From NCBI GenBank assembly GCA_001464895.1, contig LNEE01000019.1, positions 124,001-188,000 on the forward strand: DNA of 64,000 bases, written 5' to 3'. The notes beneath the pieces are model-generated. The model ran no database searches. It saw nothing but the letters and a program-made list of their open reading frames with translations, and was not told the DNA's origin. The translations under genes and the position numbers were made by a program. This stretch comes from Betaproteobacteria bacterium Ga0077532 (GTDB lineage Bacteria > Pseudomonadota > Gammaproteobacteria > Burkholderiales > Ga0077523). This document shows, one piece after another, positions 24,454 to 32,910 of this stretch; position 1 is the first letter of the stretch; every line of letters begins with the position of its first letter.

Positions 24454-25479
24454 TCAACGCCAGCCGGCGCGATCGACGATCTTCTGCGCGAGGGGTGTGC
24501 GGGTCGCGATCTCCATGATCGGGAGGCGGTCCGCCTTGAACGTGCCGAGCGATTCCAGTTCAGGATTCTTCGCGACCGCGGACTTCACCACGGGCCACTC
24601 GTTGTTGCCGTTTGCGAAGTAGGCCTGCGCCTCGTCGCTCGCGAGGTACTCCAGGAACTTCACCGCGGATTCCTTGTTGGGCGCCGTGCGCACCATGCCG
24701 CCGCCCGAGATGTTCACGTGCGTGCCCCACGTGGCCTGGTTCGGCCAGATGGCGACCACCTTGTCGACGACCTCGCGGTCCTCGGGCTTCTTCGAGCGCA
24801 TCAGCCGGACGAAGTAGTACGAGTTCGTCAGCGCGATGGCGCATTCCCCCGAGGCGACGGCCCGGATCTGGTCGGTGTCGCCACCACGCGGCGGGCGCGC
24901 CATGTTGGCGACGGTGGCGCGGGCCCACGCTTCGGCCTGTGCTTCGCCATCGTGGGCGGCAACGGCGGCCACCAGCGACAGCATGTAGGGGTGGCTGCCG
25001 GGCCGGGTGCAGACGCGTCCGCGGTTCCGCGGTGCGGCGAGGTCCTCGTAGGTCTGGACATCCTTCACAGGCACCGAATCCTTCGCCACCACGATGATCC
25101 GGGCGCGGCTGGAGAACGCGTACCAGTTGCCCGCGGGGCTTCGCAGTTCGGTCGGGATCCGCTTGTCGAGATAGGTGGATTTGACCGGTGCGAAGAGACC
25201 ACCCTGTTCCGCCGCGTGGAGGCGCGCGGCATCGACGATGAGCAGCACATCGGCCGGGCTGTTGGCGCCCTCGTTGCGCAGCCGCTCGAGGAGCGCTTCG
25301 TCAGCCATCTCGATCCGGTTCACCCGGATGCCGGTGGTCTTGGTGAAGTTGGTGTAGAGCGCCTCGTCCGTGTCGTAGTGGCGGGACGAATAGAGGTTCA
25401 GCACCTTTTCCTGGGCCTGGGTCGCGCCGCAGAGCAGCAGCATCGAGGCGCCTATCAGGGCGCGGGTGGTCTGACGCAT
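24454..25479 (-). CDS. fbpA: Periplasmic ferric iron-binding protein
   Basis: FbpA-type proteins bind Fe(III) in the periplasm and deliver it to FbpB. The 341-residue product has a signal peptide ending in GATQAQ, the N-terminal pattern VLNLYSSRHYDTDEALY with an iron-site histidine and tyrosine, and the paired iron tyrosines in NSYYFVRL. ATG at 25479 has GGAGAG-type spacing upstream (GAGTCTCTCC region). It is convergent with fbpB, and its promoter region runs toward the Fur box at 25694. Confidence 0.93.
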   Translation of the reverse strand: MRQTTRALIGASMLLLCGATQAQEKVLNLYSSRHYDTDEALYTNFTKTTGIRVNRIEMADEALLERLRNEGANSPADVLLIVDAARLHAAEQGGLFAPVKSTYLDKRIPTELRSPAGNWYAFSSRARIIVVAKDSVPVKDVQTYEDLAAPRNRGRVCTRPGSHPYMLSLVAAVAAHDGEAQAEAWARATVANMARPPRGGDTDQIRAVASGECAIALTNSYYFVRLMRSKKPEDREVVDKVVAIWPNQATWGTHVNISGGGMVRTAPNKESAVKFLEYLASDEAQAYFANGNNEWPVVKSAVAKNPELESLGTFKADRLPIMEIATRTPLAQKIVDRAGWR

Positions 25480-25693
25480 GGAGAGACTCCTCGTGGTTTT
25501 TGGGGCGGGACGCATGGGAGCGCCCCTGCTGTGGGGTGGATGACACGTCTGCTGCGGGCCGTTCGGGCATTGGAGATGCTGGTTGGTTCCGGACCTCACC
25601 TCCGGTCCATGCAAGCGCAGAACAATGGCTGGAGGGTCGCACGTTCCGAAGTGCCTCAGTACGGTTCGTTCAAGCATGCTTGTGGATGAAGAT

Positions 25694-25712
25694 GCGAATC
25701 ATTATCATTTGC
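25694..25712. promoter_or_regulatory. Fur-box-like site between fbpA and the DUF2325 gene
   Basis: Reverse-complement reading GCAAATGATAATGATTCGC matches 14 of 19 positions of the classical Fur consensus. It lies 25 bases before the DUF2325 start and 214 bases before fbpA, and may serve both divergent genes. Confidence 0.8.
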
Positions 25713-25737
25713 ATATCCCATCAGACAAGGAATGCCC

Positions 25738-26079
25738 ATGAACGCGGTTCTCATCGGGGCGGATCGCCTTGGCAACATCCCGGAGCGTCTGGCAGCACTC
25801 GGCATCCAGATCGTGCGGCACGTGTCGGGTCGGAACGTCAGCCATCAGCGCCGACTGCCAGCGTTGCCCGCCAACGTGCAGCTGCTCATCCTCTTCACGG
25901 ATTTCCTCGGGCACAACGTCATGAAGAGCTTCCGAGCGCAGGCGCAGTCGGAGGGCGTGCGGGTGGTGGCATGCCGCCGGTCGGCGAGCTGCCTGGAGGA
26001 GGAGCTGGGTCGCTGCATGGGGCTGCGGGAGGCGGACCGGTGCGTCGAATGTCCCGCGGGTCGCCGATCGGACCGCTGA
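25738..26079 (+). CDS. DUF2325 family protein, probably iron-regulated
   Basis: This small soluble 113-residue protein has the DUF2325 pattern: AVLIGADRLGNIPERL at the start, then VRHVSGRNVSHQRRLP, a hydrophobic strand LLILFTDFLGHNVM, and a C-terminal cysteine and arginine-rich part (CRRSASCLEEELGRCM). Function is unknown for the family. ATG at 25738 is preferred over 25732 because AAGGA then sits at the right distance. The Fur-like site just upstream and the fbp/fecA surroundings suggest expression under iron shortage. Confidence 0.8.
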   Translation: MNAVLIGADRLGNIPERLAALGIQIVRHVSGRNVSHQRRLPALPANVQLLILFTDFLGHNVMKSFRAQAQSEGVRVVACRRSASCLEEELGRCMGLREADRCVECPAGRRSDR

Positions 26080-26107
26080 TCGCAGCGGTCCGATCTGGTC
26101 CCGATGG

Positions 26108-28240
26108 TCAGAAGTCCCAGCGCAGGCCGGCCTGGATGAGTCGCGGCGCACCCGGCAGGATGCCGCGCGTGCGGTCGACGATGTAGACCTTGTCGGTGAG
26201 GTTCTTCACCGCCAGGAACACCGTCACGCCGTACTGGCGGATCTGGTAGTTCGCCGTCGCGTTGAAGATCGTGAACGCGTCGATCCTGCCGAACTGACCG
26301 CTCGTGTCCGAGTTCGGATCCTGGACGTTCGCGAAGTCGGCGTACTGCGCCCCGACGTGCACCGCCTCCAGATTCACGTCCAGCCCCTCGGCGGTCGCGT
26401 AGCCGACGCCGATCGTGGCCGTCGTCTTCGGTGCGTAGGGCATGCGATTCCCTCCGACCGAACCCGCGAGGGCCGCGCCATTGTCTACCCGGACGAATGG
26501 GGTCGTCTGCTCTGCCGTCGGCAGCCAAGTGATCGCGGCAGTGGAGTACAGCCCCGAAGCGTTACCGTAGCGGCCACCCAGTTCGATCCCCTGGAAGAGC
26601 GCTTCGCCCTGCGACAGATTGATGCTGCCGCCCGCGATGCTGCCCACTGCGATGAGCCGCTGGAAATCGTTGCGGAAGTACGTGGCCTGGATGCCCAGTT
26701 CCTTCGTCACCTGGCTGCGCGTACCCAGTTCGAAGTTCCAGCTGCGCTCGGCGCCGACGTTGGTGAACGTGGCCACCGGGCCGATGCCGGTCTGGATGAT
26801 GTCCTCCACCCGTGGCGGTGCGAAGCCCCGATGCACGCCGGCGAACACGGTCGTTCCTTCCTGAACCTTGTAGGTGGCAGCCAGACTCGGGATGAACGCG
26901 CTGAGCGCCTCGGAACCGCTGTTGCCACCGGCCCGGCGATCGGTGCGGCTCACGTCGATGTACTCATAGCGAAGGCCAGGCGTGATGGTGAAATCTCCAT
27001 ACAGCAGCCGGTTCTGCGCAAAGGCAGCGATCGCACTGGTGTCGCGTTCGTTGTCCTCGGCGACCGTGCCCACGCGCCCGAGGGGGGACGAGGCGTTGAT
27101 CTGCCGGCGTTCCTGTTTCTCGTGATGGAGCCGCAGACCGGTTTCCAGTTCGGACGTGGTGCCGAACCACGAGTGCGTCGTGCGCAGTCGCGGTTCGATG
27201 CCGAACTGGTAGTAGTCGCGCAGGCGGCCCTGGGCGGAGTTGCAGCTGTCCGGGTTCACGGCCTGCCCGGCAAGACGGGCATCACGGAAGCCTGTGCCGC
27301 ACTGGGTATCCGTCGTGGTGCTGGTCTGACGCCACCAATCCCGGTTGAACGACGACCAGTACACGTTGGTGATGAGGCTGGTGTCGCCGGACAGTGCGAT
27401 CTCGTGGGTGCCGGACAGCCCCATGCGCCGCGTCTCGAAGGTGTCGTTCTTGAAGGGGTTGTAGCGGGCGCCGAAGTTACGGAACTCGGCATTGGTCAGG
27501 CCGGAGTAGGTGACCAGAGAATCTTCGGTGAAGTAGTTCGCGCGCAGGGTGAAGCCCTGCCGATCGTCGATCTTGAAGACCTTCTTCAGGTTGATGTCGC
27601 CGATCTCGGAGCGCGTGTTGTCGCGTGCGCCGAGACCCTGCTTCTGCATCACGTCGAGGAGAAACCCGCCGCCGGACAGTCGGGCATGGGCGTTCAGGTA
27701 GTCGCGATTGCCACCGGCGATGGAAATGCCGCCGCTGAACTCTTCCGTCGGATTCGGGGTGATGTAGTTGATCACGCCACCGATGGTCTGGGGACCATAG
27801 AGCGTCTGGCCGGCGCCTCGCAGCACTTCGACGCGTTCGAAGCGTTCGATGGGCGGATGGTAGTAGCTGGCATTGTCGCCGTAGGGGGCGTAGGCGAGGG
27901 GGATGCCGTCCTCGAGCAGCGTGACCTTCGTGCTGCGGGTCGGGTTGAGTCCACGGATGCCGATGTTGGGCCGGAGTCCGAAGCCTTCCTCGTCGCGGAC
28001 GTTGATGCCCGGCACCTTGCGCAGGGCCTCGTTCACGGTGAAGACGCGGGTCGACTCGAGGGCATCGCGATCGATGATGTCGCCCGACCCGGAAATCTTT
28101 TCGAGGTTGTCGCGCTTCCCGATGATGTCCACCCGTGGGGCGGTCATGGACGGCGCCTTCTGCGCGTGGGCGGTGCTGCCGATCATCGCCAGGCAGGCGA
28201 TGGCGCACCACGACAGGCGGGAGGGGGCGAGGTCGGACAT
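26108..28240 (-). CDS. FecA-like TonB-dependent ferric (di)citrate receptor
   Basis: The 710-residue outer-membrane receptor has a signal peptide ending in GSTAHA and the FecA-type plug: FGLRPNIGIRGLNPTRSTKV, LLEDGIPLAYAPYGDN, ASYYHPPIERFERVEVLRGA and LYGPQTIGGVINYI. The barrel ends RWDF with a terminal phenylalanine. No N-terminal signalling domain of the FecA/FecR type is visible, and there is no fecIR nearby, so control is probably by Fur alone. A Fur-like site lies 92 bases upstream. ATG at 28240 is preferred to 28255 because of GGAGA at proper spacing. Confidence 0.88.
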   Translation of the reverse strand: MSDLAPSRLSWCAIACLAMIGSTAHAQKAPSMTAPRVDIIGKRDNLEKISGSGDIIDRDALESTRVFTVNEALRKVPGINVRDEEGFGLRPNIGIRGLNPTRSTKVTLLEDGIPLAYAPYGDNASYYHPPIERFERVEVLRGAGQTLYGPQTIGGVINYITPNPTEEFSGGISIAGGNRDYLNAHARLSGGGFLLDVMQKQGLGARDNTRSEIGDINLKKVFKIDDRQGFTLRANYFTEDSLVTYSGLTNAEFRNFGARYNPFKNDTFETRRMGLSGTHEIALSGDTSLITNVYWSSFNRDWWRQTSTTTDTQCGTGFRDARLAGQAVNPDSCNSAQGRLRDYYQFGIEPRLRTTHSWFGTTSELETGLRLHHEKQERRQINASSPLGRVGTVAEDNERDTSAIAAFAQNRLLYGDFTITPGLRYEYIDVSRTDRRAGGNSGSEALSAFIPSLAATYKVQEGTTVFAGVHRGFAPPRVEDIIQTGIGPVATFTNVGAERSWNFELGTRSQVTKELGIQATYFRNDFQRLIAVGSIAGGSINLSQGEALFQGIELGGRYGNASGLYSTAAITWLPTAEQTTPFVRVDNGAALAGSVGGNRMPYAPKTTATIGVGYATAEGLDVNLEAVHVGAQYADFANVQDPNSDTSGQFGRIDAFTIFNATANYQIRQYGVTVFLAVKNLTDKVYIVDRTRGILPGAPRLIQAGLRWDF

Positions 28241-28332
28241 GAAGTCTGTCTCCATGGTCTGGCCGCTGGAGCGGCGTTTTGTGGTTTCGGGACGTCACGC
28301 GCTGGATGCGCCTGAACGACCGGAAAGTTAAC

Positions 28333-28351
28333 ACGAATTATTCTCATTAGT
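28333..28351 (-). promoter_or_regulatory. Fur-box-like site upstream of the FecA-like gene
   Basis: ACGAATTATTCTCATTAGT shares the core of the other two Fur-like sites in the region (GAAT-ATT-TCATT). It lies 92 bases before the receptor start. Confidence 0.75.
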
Positions 28352-28495
28352 AAAAGCGCGGCGTGCGATCTTGGCGATAGATCGCACGAGCACCAGTTGA
28401 AGCCGCATTAAAACAATGTGTTAACTTCATGGCTTCGGGCTGGGGAGGGTGTGCTGGCTCGTGGAGGGATGCAAATCGTGCCGCGTTGCAAGATT

Positions 28496-28514
28496 GACAA
28501 TCATTCTCATTCGT
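28496..28514 (+). promoter_or_regulatory. Fur-box-like site upstream of bfd
   Basis: GACAATCATTCTCATTCGT lies 38 bases before the bfd start, the typical place for Fur repression of bfd. The spacer between the FecA-like gene and bfd (28256-28552) otherwise contains only promoter sequence. Confidence 0.8.
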
Positions 28515-28552
28515 AGTCGAATGCTTCCGTCAGATCGAGAGGAGGCGAAGAG

Positions 28553-28753
28553 ATGTACGTCTGCATCTGCCAGGAAGTGACCGATCGCCAGATCCGCCAG
28601 GCGGTGGAAGAAGGGGCATCGACCATGCGCCATCTCCGCAAGGACCTCGGCGTGGCGGCGTGCTGCGGGCGTTGCGCTCCGCACGCCAAGGCCCTGCTCG
28701 ACGAAGCTCGGCAGGAAAGCCGGGCTGTCTCGATGTCGGCTGCGTGCGCCTGA
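28553..28753 (+). CDS. bfd: Bacterioferritin-associated ferredoxin
   Basis: Bfd is a [2Fe-2S] protein that reduces and mobilises iron stored in bacterioferritin. The 66-residue product has the BFD-like Fer2 pattern: C4 and C6 in [11 protein letters not shown], and C38 and C41 in [10 protein letters not shown]. It starts 38 bases after a Fur-like site, which fits induction under iron starvation. Bacterioferritin follows on the same strand after a 223-base spacer without another gene. Confidence 0.95.
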   Translation: MYVCICQEVTDRQIRQAVEEGASTMRHLRKDLGVAACCGRCAPHAKALLDEARQESRAVSMSAACA

Positions 28754-28976
28754 CGCTGGCGCGCGCTTCCCGCATTTCCTCCGCATTTCCCCCAGCACCC
28801 CAGTACTTCGCTCCGCAATCCACCAGCATTTCGCGCGCTGCGATCGCGCGGGCGCGCGAGGCGCTCACACACCGCGTTTTCATTCCCATTCTTGTTCCAC
28901 ACCCTCGGAAAGTCCGACGCTCCGACGCGCAACGCGTGCCTATACTTCGTGCTTCCCTGAGTACGCGAGGTCCACG

Positions 28977-29453
28977 ATGAAAGGCGACAAGAAAGTCATC
29001 CAGCTCCTCAACAAGGTGCTGCTGAATGAACTCACCGCGATCAACCAGTATTTCCTGCACTCCCGGATGTTCGGTAACTGGGGTCTGGAGAAGCTGGAGA
29101 AGTACGAGTACCACGAGTCCATCGACGAGATGAAGCACGCGGACAAGCTCATCGAGCGCATCCTCTTTCTCGAGGGACTGCCCAACATGCAGGATCTCGG
29201 CAAGCTGCTCATCGGCGAGAACGTCGAGGAATGCCTGAAGTGCGATCTGCAACTCGAGATGCTTGCGCTGCCCGACCTGAAGGCCGGGGTTGCCTACTGC
29301 GAGAGCGTCGGCGACTACGTTTCCCGCGAGGTGTTCGAGGACATCCTCGAGAGTGAAGAAGAGCACATCGACTGGATCGAGACCCAGATCGAGCTGATCG
29401 GCAAGATCGGCATCCAGAACTACCTGCAGAGCCAGATGGGTTCCGCGTCCTGA
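28977..29453 (+). CDS. bfr: Bacterioferritin
   Basis: This cytoplasmic 24-mer iron store has haem at subunit interfaces. The 158-residue sequence is of normal length. The haem ligand is M52 (DEMKHADKL); ferroxidase residues E18, E51 and H54 are in place, and the second pair lies in SEEEHIDW. The ATG at 28977 begins [15 protein letters not shown]. It pairs with bfd upstream but has its own spacer, so separate promoters are likely, with opposite iron responses as known in other bacteria. A clear terminator follows. Confidence 0.97.
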   Translation: MKGDKKVIQLLNKVLLNELTAINQYFLHSRMFGNWGLEKLEKYEYHESIDEMKHADKLIERILFLEGLPNMQDLGKLLIGENVEECLKCDLQLEMLALPDLKAGVAYCESVGDYVSREVFEDILESEEEHIDWIETQIELIGKIGIQNYLQSQMGSAS

Positions 29454-29482
29454 CCGGCATCCCCTCCGGCAGGGCAGCAACG

Positions 29483-29507
29483 ACGGGCCGCGACAGCGGC
29501 CCGTTTT
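29483..29507 (+). terminator. Rho-independent terminator of bfr
   Basis: ACGGGCCGC, loop GACA, complement, then TTTT. It lies 29 bases behind the bfr stop. Confidence 0.88.
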
Positions 29508-29543
29508 CATTTCGGCCGCCGCGGCGCTAACCTCCGGTGTCGC

Positions 29544-29591
29544 GCTTTCCCGCTTTCCCGCTTCCCTGCTTCCCTGCTTCCCTGCTTCCCC
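29544..29591. repeat. Six-copy 8-bp tandem repeat upstream of the patatin-like gene
   Basis: Units read GCTTTCCC twice, GCTTCCCT three times and GCTTCCCC once, a pure pyrimidine/G tract ending 33 bases before the start codon. It sits where promoter spacing or the leader would be. Confidence 0.9.
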
Positions 29592-29624
29592 TTCATCCGC
29601 TTCACTCTCCGAAAGCTGGTCGCC

Positions 29625-30635
29625 ATGCGTGTCGCCACATCATTCCTGTCTCTTGCGCTCGCTGTCGTCCTCGGCGGTTGCACCACCCCGAAGCCCGCCG
29701 CGACGTCGCCGGAAGTTCCGATCCGTGGTCCCGAAGTGGTCCGGCCGGAGCCGGTGGTCGTTCCCCCCCTTCCGGAGATCGTGATTCCGCCGCCCCGGAT
29801 TGCCCTCGTGCTGGGCGGTGGCGCGGCACGCGGGTTCGCGCACGTGGGCGTCATCAAGGTGTTGGAGGCACAGGGGTTCTTTCCCGACATCATCGTGGGG
29901 ACCAGTGCCGGCAGCGTGGTGGGTGCCCTCTACGCGGGCGGCAGTACTGGGTTCGAACTGCAGCGACGTGCGCTCGCGCTCGACGAGAAAGCGATGAGCG
30001 ACTGGGCGCTGCCGAATCGCGGCTTCATCAAGGGCGAGTCCCTGCAGAACTACATCAACGAGGCGGTGAAGCAGCTGCCGATCGAACGGCTGTCGAAGCC
30101 GCTCGGCATCGTCGCGACCGATCTGCATTCCGGCGAGCAGATGGTCTTCCGGCGCGGCAACACCGGCATGGCCGTGCGTGCCTCCAGCAGCGTGCCTGGC
30201 GTGTTCCGCCCCGTGACCATCGATGGCCGGGAGTTCGTCGATGGTGGCCTCACCAGCCCGGTCCCCGTGAAGGCTGCGCGCGACATGGGCGCGGATCTCG
30301 TGATCGCAGTCGATATCGCGAAGGAACCGCAGCGGGCGAAAGTGAGCGACACCATCGACATCCTGCTGCAGACGTTCCTGATCATGGGGCGCGCCATCGC
30401 GGCCCAGGAACTGCTCGCCGCGGACGTGGTGATCCTCCCTGCCACGCACGAACTCACCACGGCCAGCTTCGAGAGCCGGCATCTGGCGATCCTCGAAGGA
30501 GAGAAGGCCGCGCTGGCCGCGATCCCCAAGCTGCGAGCCCGCATCGCGGAGCGCGAGGCCCGGCTCAGAAAGGCGGCTCTCGAAGCCCGGGTCGCTGCTT
30601 CGTTCAGGGCGCCTGCGGCAGTGTCGGGGAAGTAG
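29625..30635 (+). CDS. Patatin-like phospholipase lipoprotein (RssA-like)
   Basis: This predicted serine acyl-hydrolase is anchored by a lipid. The 336-residue protein has a lipobox LGGC with the acylated cysteine at 19, a proline-rich linker to about residue 57, then the patatin domain: oxyanion loop GGGAARGFAHVG, nucleophile S94 in GTSAG, and catalytic D206 in the DGG motif. The C-terminal helix is charged. It resembles E. coli RssA plus a lipoprotein leader. An 8-bp tandem repeat precedes the start. Substrate is unknown; phospholipid is the family expectation. Confidence 0.88.
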   Translation: MRVATSFLSLALAVVLGGCTTPKPAATSPEVPIRGPEVVRPEPVVVPPLPEIVIPPPRIALVLGGGAARGFAHVGVIKVLEAQGFFPDIIVGTSAGSVVGALYAGGSTGFELQRRALALDEKAMSDWALPNRGFIKGESLQNYINEAVKQLPIERLSKPLGIVATDLHSGEQMVFRRGNTGMAVRASSSVPGVFRPVTIDGREFVDGGLTSPVPVKAARDMGADLVIAVDIAKEPQRAKVSDTIDILLQTFLIMGRAIAAQELLAADVVILPATHELTTASFESRHLAILEGEKAALAAIPKLRARIAEREARLRKAALEARVAASFRAPAAVSGK

Positions 30636-30666
30636 GGATTCGTCTGCGCTTGGAGCAACGCCTGTG

Positions 30667-30883
30667 GTGGGTCGAGCTCTGCTCGATCCATGCGTTCCTG
30701 GATTCGCAGAGGTGCCCAAGCCCGCGCAGCGTCGAGCTGCAGCTCGACCCACGCAGAACCTTTGCCCATCGAAGCCGCAGCGCTGAGAACACCCCCGTGG
30801 GTCGAGCCATGGCTCGACGCCTGCGTTCCCGGATTCACTGCTGCGACCAGGTCATCGACGCGTCGAGCTGCAGCCCGACCCAC
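30667..30883. repeat. Pair of REP-like palindromic repeats (BIME-like)
   Basis: Two direct copies, 30667-30752 and 30797-30883, each begin with GTGGGTCGAG and end with the inverted form CTCGACCCAC or CCGACCCAC. Inside each unit the pattern (TGCGTTC-GGATTC) is shared. Each unit is a long imperfect palindrome. This fills the 298-base gap between the patatin-like gene and the Old Yellow Enzyme gene; no gene is seen there. Confidence 0.85.
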
Positions 30884-30933
30884 GAAAGACCTCGTCAATC
30901 GGACTCGTCCGTCCTGACGGAACGCTCGACCGC

Positions 30934-32079
30934 TCAGCGATGCCCAGAGGCGGGCGGGGCGAGACTCTTCTTGCGCTTGTCGAGCCACCAGCCGTACTGC
31001 ACCGGCCACGACGCGAACTCGTTGTCGATGCCGAGCGCGGCCTCGGCGTGCAGCGGCCAGTGGGGATCCGAGAGGACTTCACGTCCGATGGCGATGAGGT
31101 CGGCCTCGCCCTTCTGAAGAATCTCCTCGGCCTGATGCGCTTCCAGGATCAGCCCGACCGTCATCGTCGTCATACCGGTCTCGCGTTTGACCGCGGCCGC
31201 GTACGGCACCTGGAAGCCTGGATACCGCTTCACCCGCGCTGCCGTGGCGGAACCCATGAGTCCGCCCGAGGAGCAATCCATCACGTCGACGCCGGCATCC
31301 TTCAGGTGCTTAGCGAGCGCGATGGAGTCGTCGAGGGTCCAGCCGCCATCGACGCCATCCACGGACGAGATCCGGAAGAAGAGCGGCAGCTCGTCAGGCC
31401 ACACCGCGCGGACGTCCCCGGCAATCTCCAGGGCGAGACGGATGCGATTGTCGAAGCTGCCGCCGTAAGCGTCCTCGCGCTTGTTCGAGAGCGGGGACAG
31501 GAACTCGTGCAGCAGGTAGCCATGGGCGCCGTGGACCTCTGCCGCTTCGAAGCCCGCATCGAGGGCACGCTTCGCCGCCGACCGGAAATCGGCACGAAGC
31601 TTCGCGATGTCCGCGAGGGTCATCGCCTTCGGTTCGAGCCAGCCCTGGTCCATCGGAATCGCGCTGGGGGCGGACACCGGCCAGACATCTTCTCCGCGGG
31701 CGCGGTCGGTGTCGTCTAGCGGACCGTTGCCATGCCACGGGCGCTGCATCGACGCCTTGCGTCCGGCATGCGCGAGTTGGACCGCGGGAATGGCCCCCTG
31801 TGACTTCATGAAGCGGTTGATCCGCGCGAGCGGCTCCACGTGCGCCTCGGACCAGAGGCCCACATCGCCGTGCGTGATGCGGCCCTCGCGCGCGACGGCC
31901 GCCGCCTCGATGAAGACCATGCCGGCGCCGCCGCGGGCAAGGCTGCCCAGGTGAACCATGTGCCAGTCGTTGGCGATGCCCTCGTGCGCAGAGTACTGGC
32001 ACATCGGCGACACGATGATGCGGTTGCGCAGCGTGAGGCCGCGGAGCTGGAAGGGCGTGAAGAGCAGCGGTTGGGTCAT
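30934..32079 (-). CDS. NADH:flavin oxidoreductase, Old Yellow Enzyme family (YqjM/NamA-like)
   Basis: This FMN-dependent ene-reductase acts on activated C=C bonds. The 381-residue sequence has the class marker SPMCQYSA with C27, the catalytic pair in EVHGAHGYLLHEF, the loop LSPLSNKREDAYGGS and the phosphate-binding end TVGLILEAHQAEEIL then IGREVLSDPHW. These are features of the YqjM (thermophilic-like) subclass rather than E. coli NemA. ATG at 32079 begins MTQPLLFTPFQLRG. It lies 70 bases behind nikR on the same strand; a functional link with nickel is not evident. Confidence 0.92.
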   Translation of the reverse strand: MTQPLLFTPFQLRGLTLRNRIIVSPMCQYSAHEGIANDWHMVHLGSLARGGAGMVFIEAAAVAREGRITHGDVGLWSEAHVEPLARINRFMKSQGAIPAVQLAHAGRKASMQRPWHGNGPLDDTDRARGEDVWPVSAPSAIPMDQGWLEPKAMTLADIAKLRADFRSAAKRALDAGFEAAEVHGAHGYLLHEFLSPLSNKREDAYGGSFDNRIRLALEIAGDVRAVWPDELPLFFRISSVDGVDGGWTLDDSIALAKHLKDAGVDVMDCSSGGLMGSATAARVKRYPGFQVPYAAAVKRETGMTTMTVGLILEAHQAEEILQKGEADLIAIGREVLSDPHWPLHAEAALGIDNEFASWPVQYGWWLDKRKKSLAPPASGHR

Positions 32080-32149
32080 CGATGGATCCGGAGGAAGTCG
32101 CGGGCGGCGTGCGCCCGTGGGTTTGGGTCAGGAGAGGGGTCAGGTCGCG

Positions 32150-32602
32150 CTACGTACGCGGACGGCTGTGCACATGATGGTGGTGTCCGTCATGCCGTAC
32201 GAACTCCACCGGAACGAGGTTGAGCCGCCCGTGCCGCACCTGCGGCTCCGCCATGAGCGCATTCGCGAAGGCCTGCACGTCTCGCGTGGGGCCGCGCAGC
32301 ATGACGGTCTCGAGGCAGTTGTCGTGATCCAGATGGACATGCATCGATGACAGCACCAGGTCGTGGTGCTCGTGTTGCAGCGTGGTGAGCCGCTCGGCGA
32401 GATCCCTCGCATGATGGTCATAAACGTACGACAAACTCGCAACGCAGAAGGGAGCCTCCTGACGGTCCACCGACTCGGCGCTCAGCATGCTGCGGAGGAT
32501 GTCGCGCACGGCTTCCGACCGATTCTGGTAGCCCTTGCGGTGGATGAGTTCGTCGAAGGCCTGGGCTAGGTCCTCGCTGAGGGAGATGGTGAAGCGCTCC
32601 AC
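32150..32602 (-). CDS. nikR: Nickel-responsive regulator NikR
   Basis: NikR is a tetrameric repressor that binds Ni(II) and DNA. The 150-residue protein has an N-terminal ribbon-helix-helix (MERFTISLSEDLAQAFDEL, RSEAVRDILRS) and a C-terminal ACT-like domain with the four Ni ligands H77, H88, H90 and C96 (SSMHVHLDHDNC), matching E. coli H76, H87, H89 and C95. The C-terminus has an extra histidine-rich end (HDGHHHHVHSRP). It is divergent from a TonB-dependent receptor, its probable target. Confidence 0.95.
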   Translation of the reverse strand: MERFTISLSEDLAQAFDELIHRKGYQNRSEAVRDILRSMLSAESVDRQEAPFCVASLSYVYDHHARDLAERLTTLQHEHHDLVLSSMHVHLDHDNCLETVMLRGPTRDVQAFANALMAEPQVRHGRLNLVPVEFVRHDGHHHHVHSRPRT

Positions 32603-32910
32603 GGTGTCCTCTGGCGCCGCGGCGCCGGCGTCTCGTTGGAAAGGTCGATAGTGTGCCGCCTCGGCGATCCATGGTCGAGCCGCCGAAACACCACATCACC
32701 ATTGCGTGCCGGTCGGGTTCTTGGATATCTTACGAAAAAGACATTTCATCATACGCGCATGTTGGCCGACGACGCCATCGATCTGCCATCGCGCCGTGCA
32801 TTCCGGCCGGATGCGCAGGGCGCGAGGCGATGTCGACGATCACGATTCCGAAAGAACATGAACGACGGCGCGCCTTCGAGCCGGCAAGCGCCGACACCAG
32901 GAGCCTGAAA
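32603..32910. promoter_or_regulatory. Divergent regulatory region between nikR and the receptor gene
   Basis: This 308-base spacer holds no convincing gene. An AT-rich patch at 32720-32755 contains TCATAC (32749-32754), the half-site of the E. coli NikR operator, but the partner half at 16 bases (ATCTTA) matches GTATGA at only three of six positions. The site is therefore only suggestive. Confidence 0.4.

Noticed and set aside
26357-28315. Long plus-strand open frame opposite the FecA-like gene
   Set aside because: Antisense shadow of a clearly recognised receptor.
32727-32754. NikR operator of E. coli type (GTATGA-N16-TCATAC)
   Set aside because: Only one half-site matches; the other fits at three of six positions, so not called as a defined operator.
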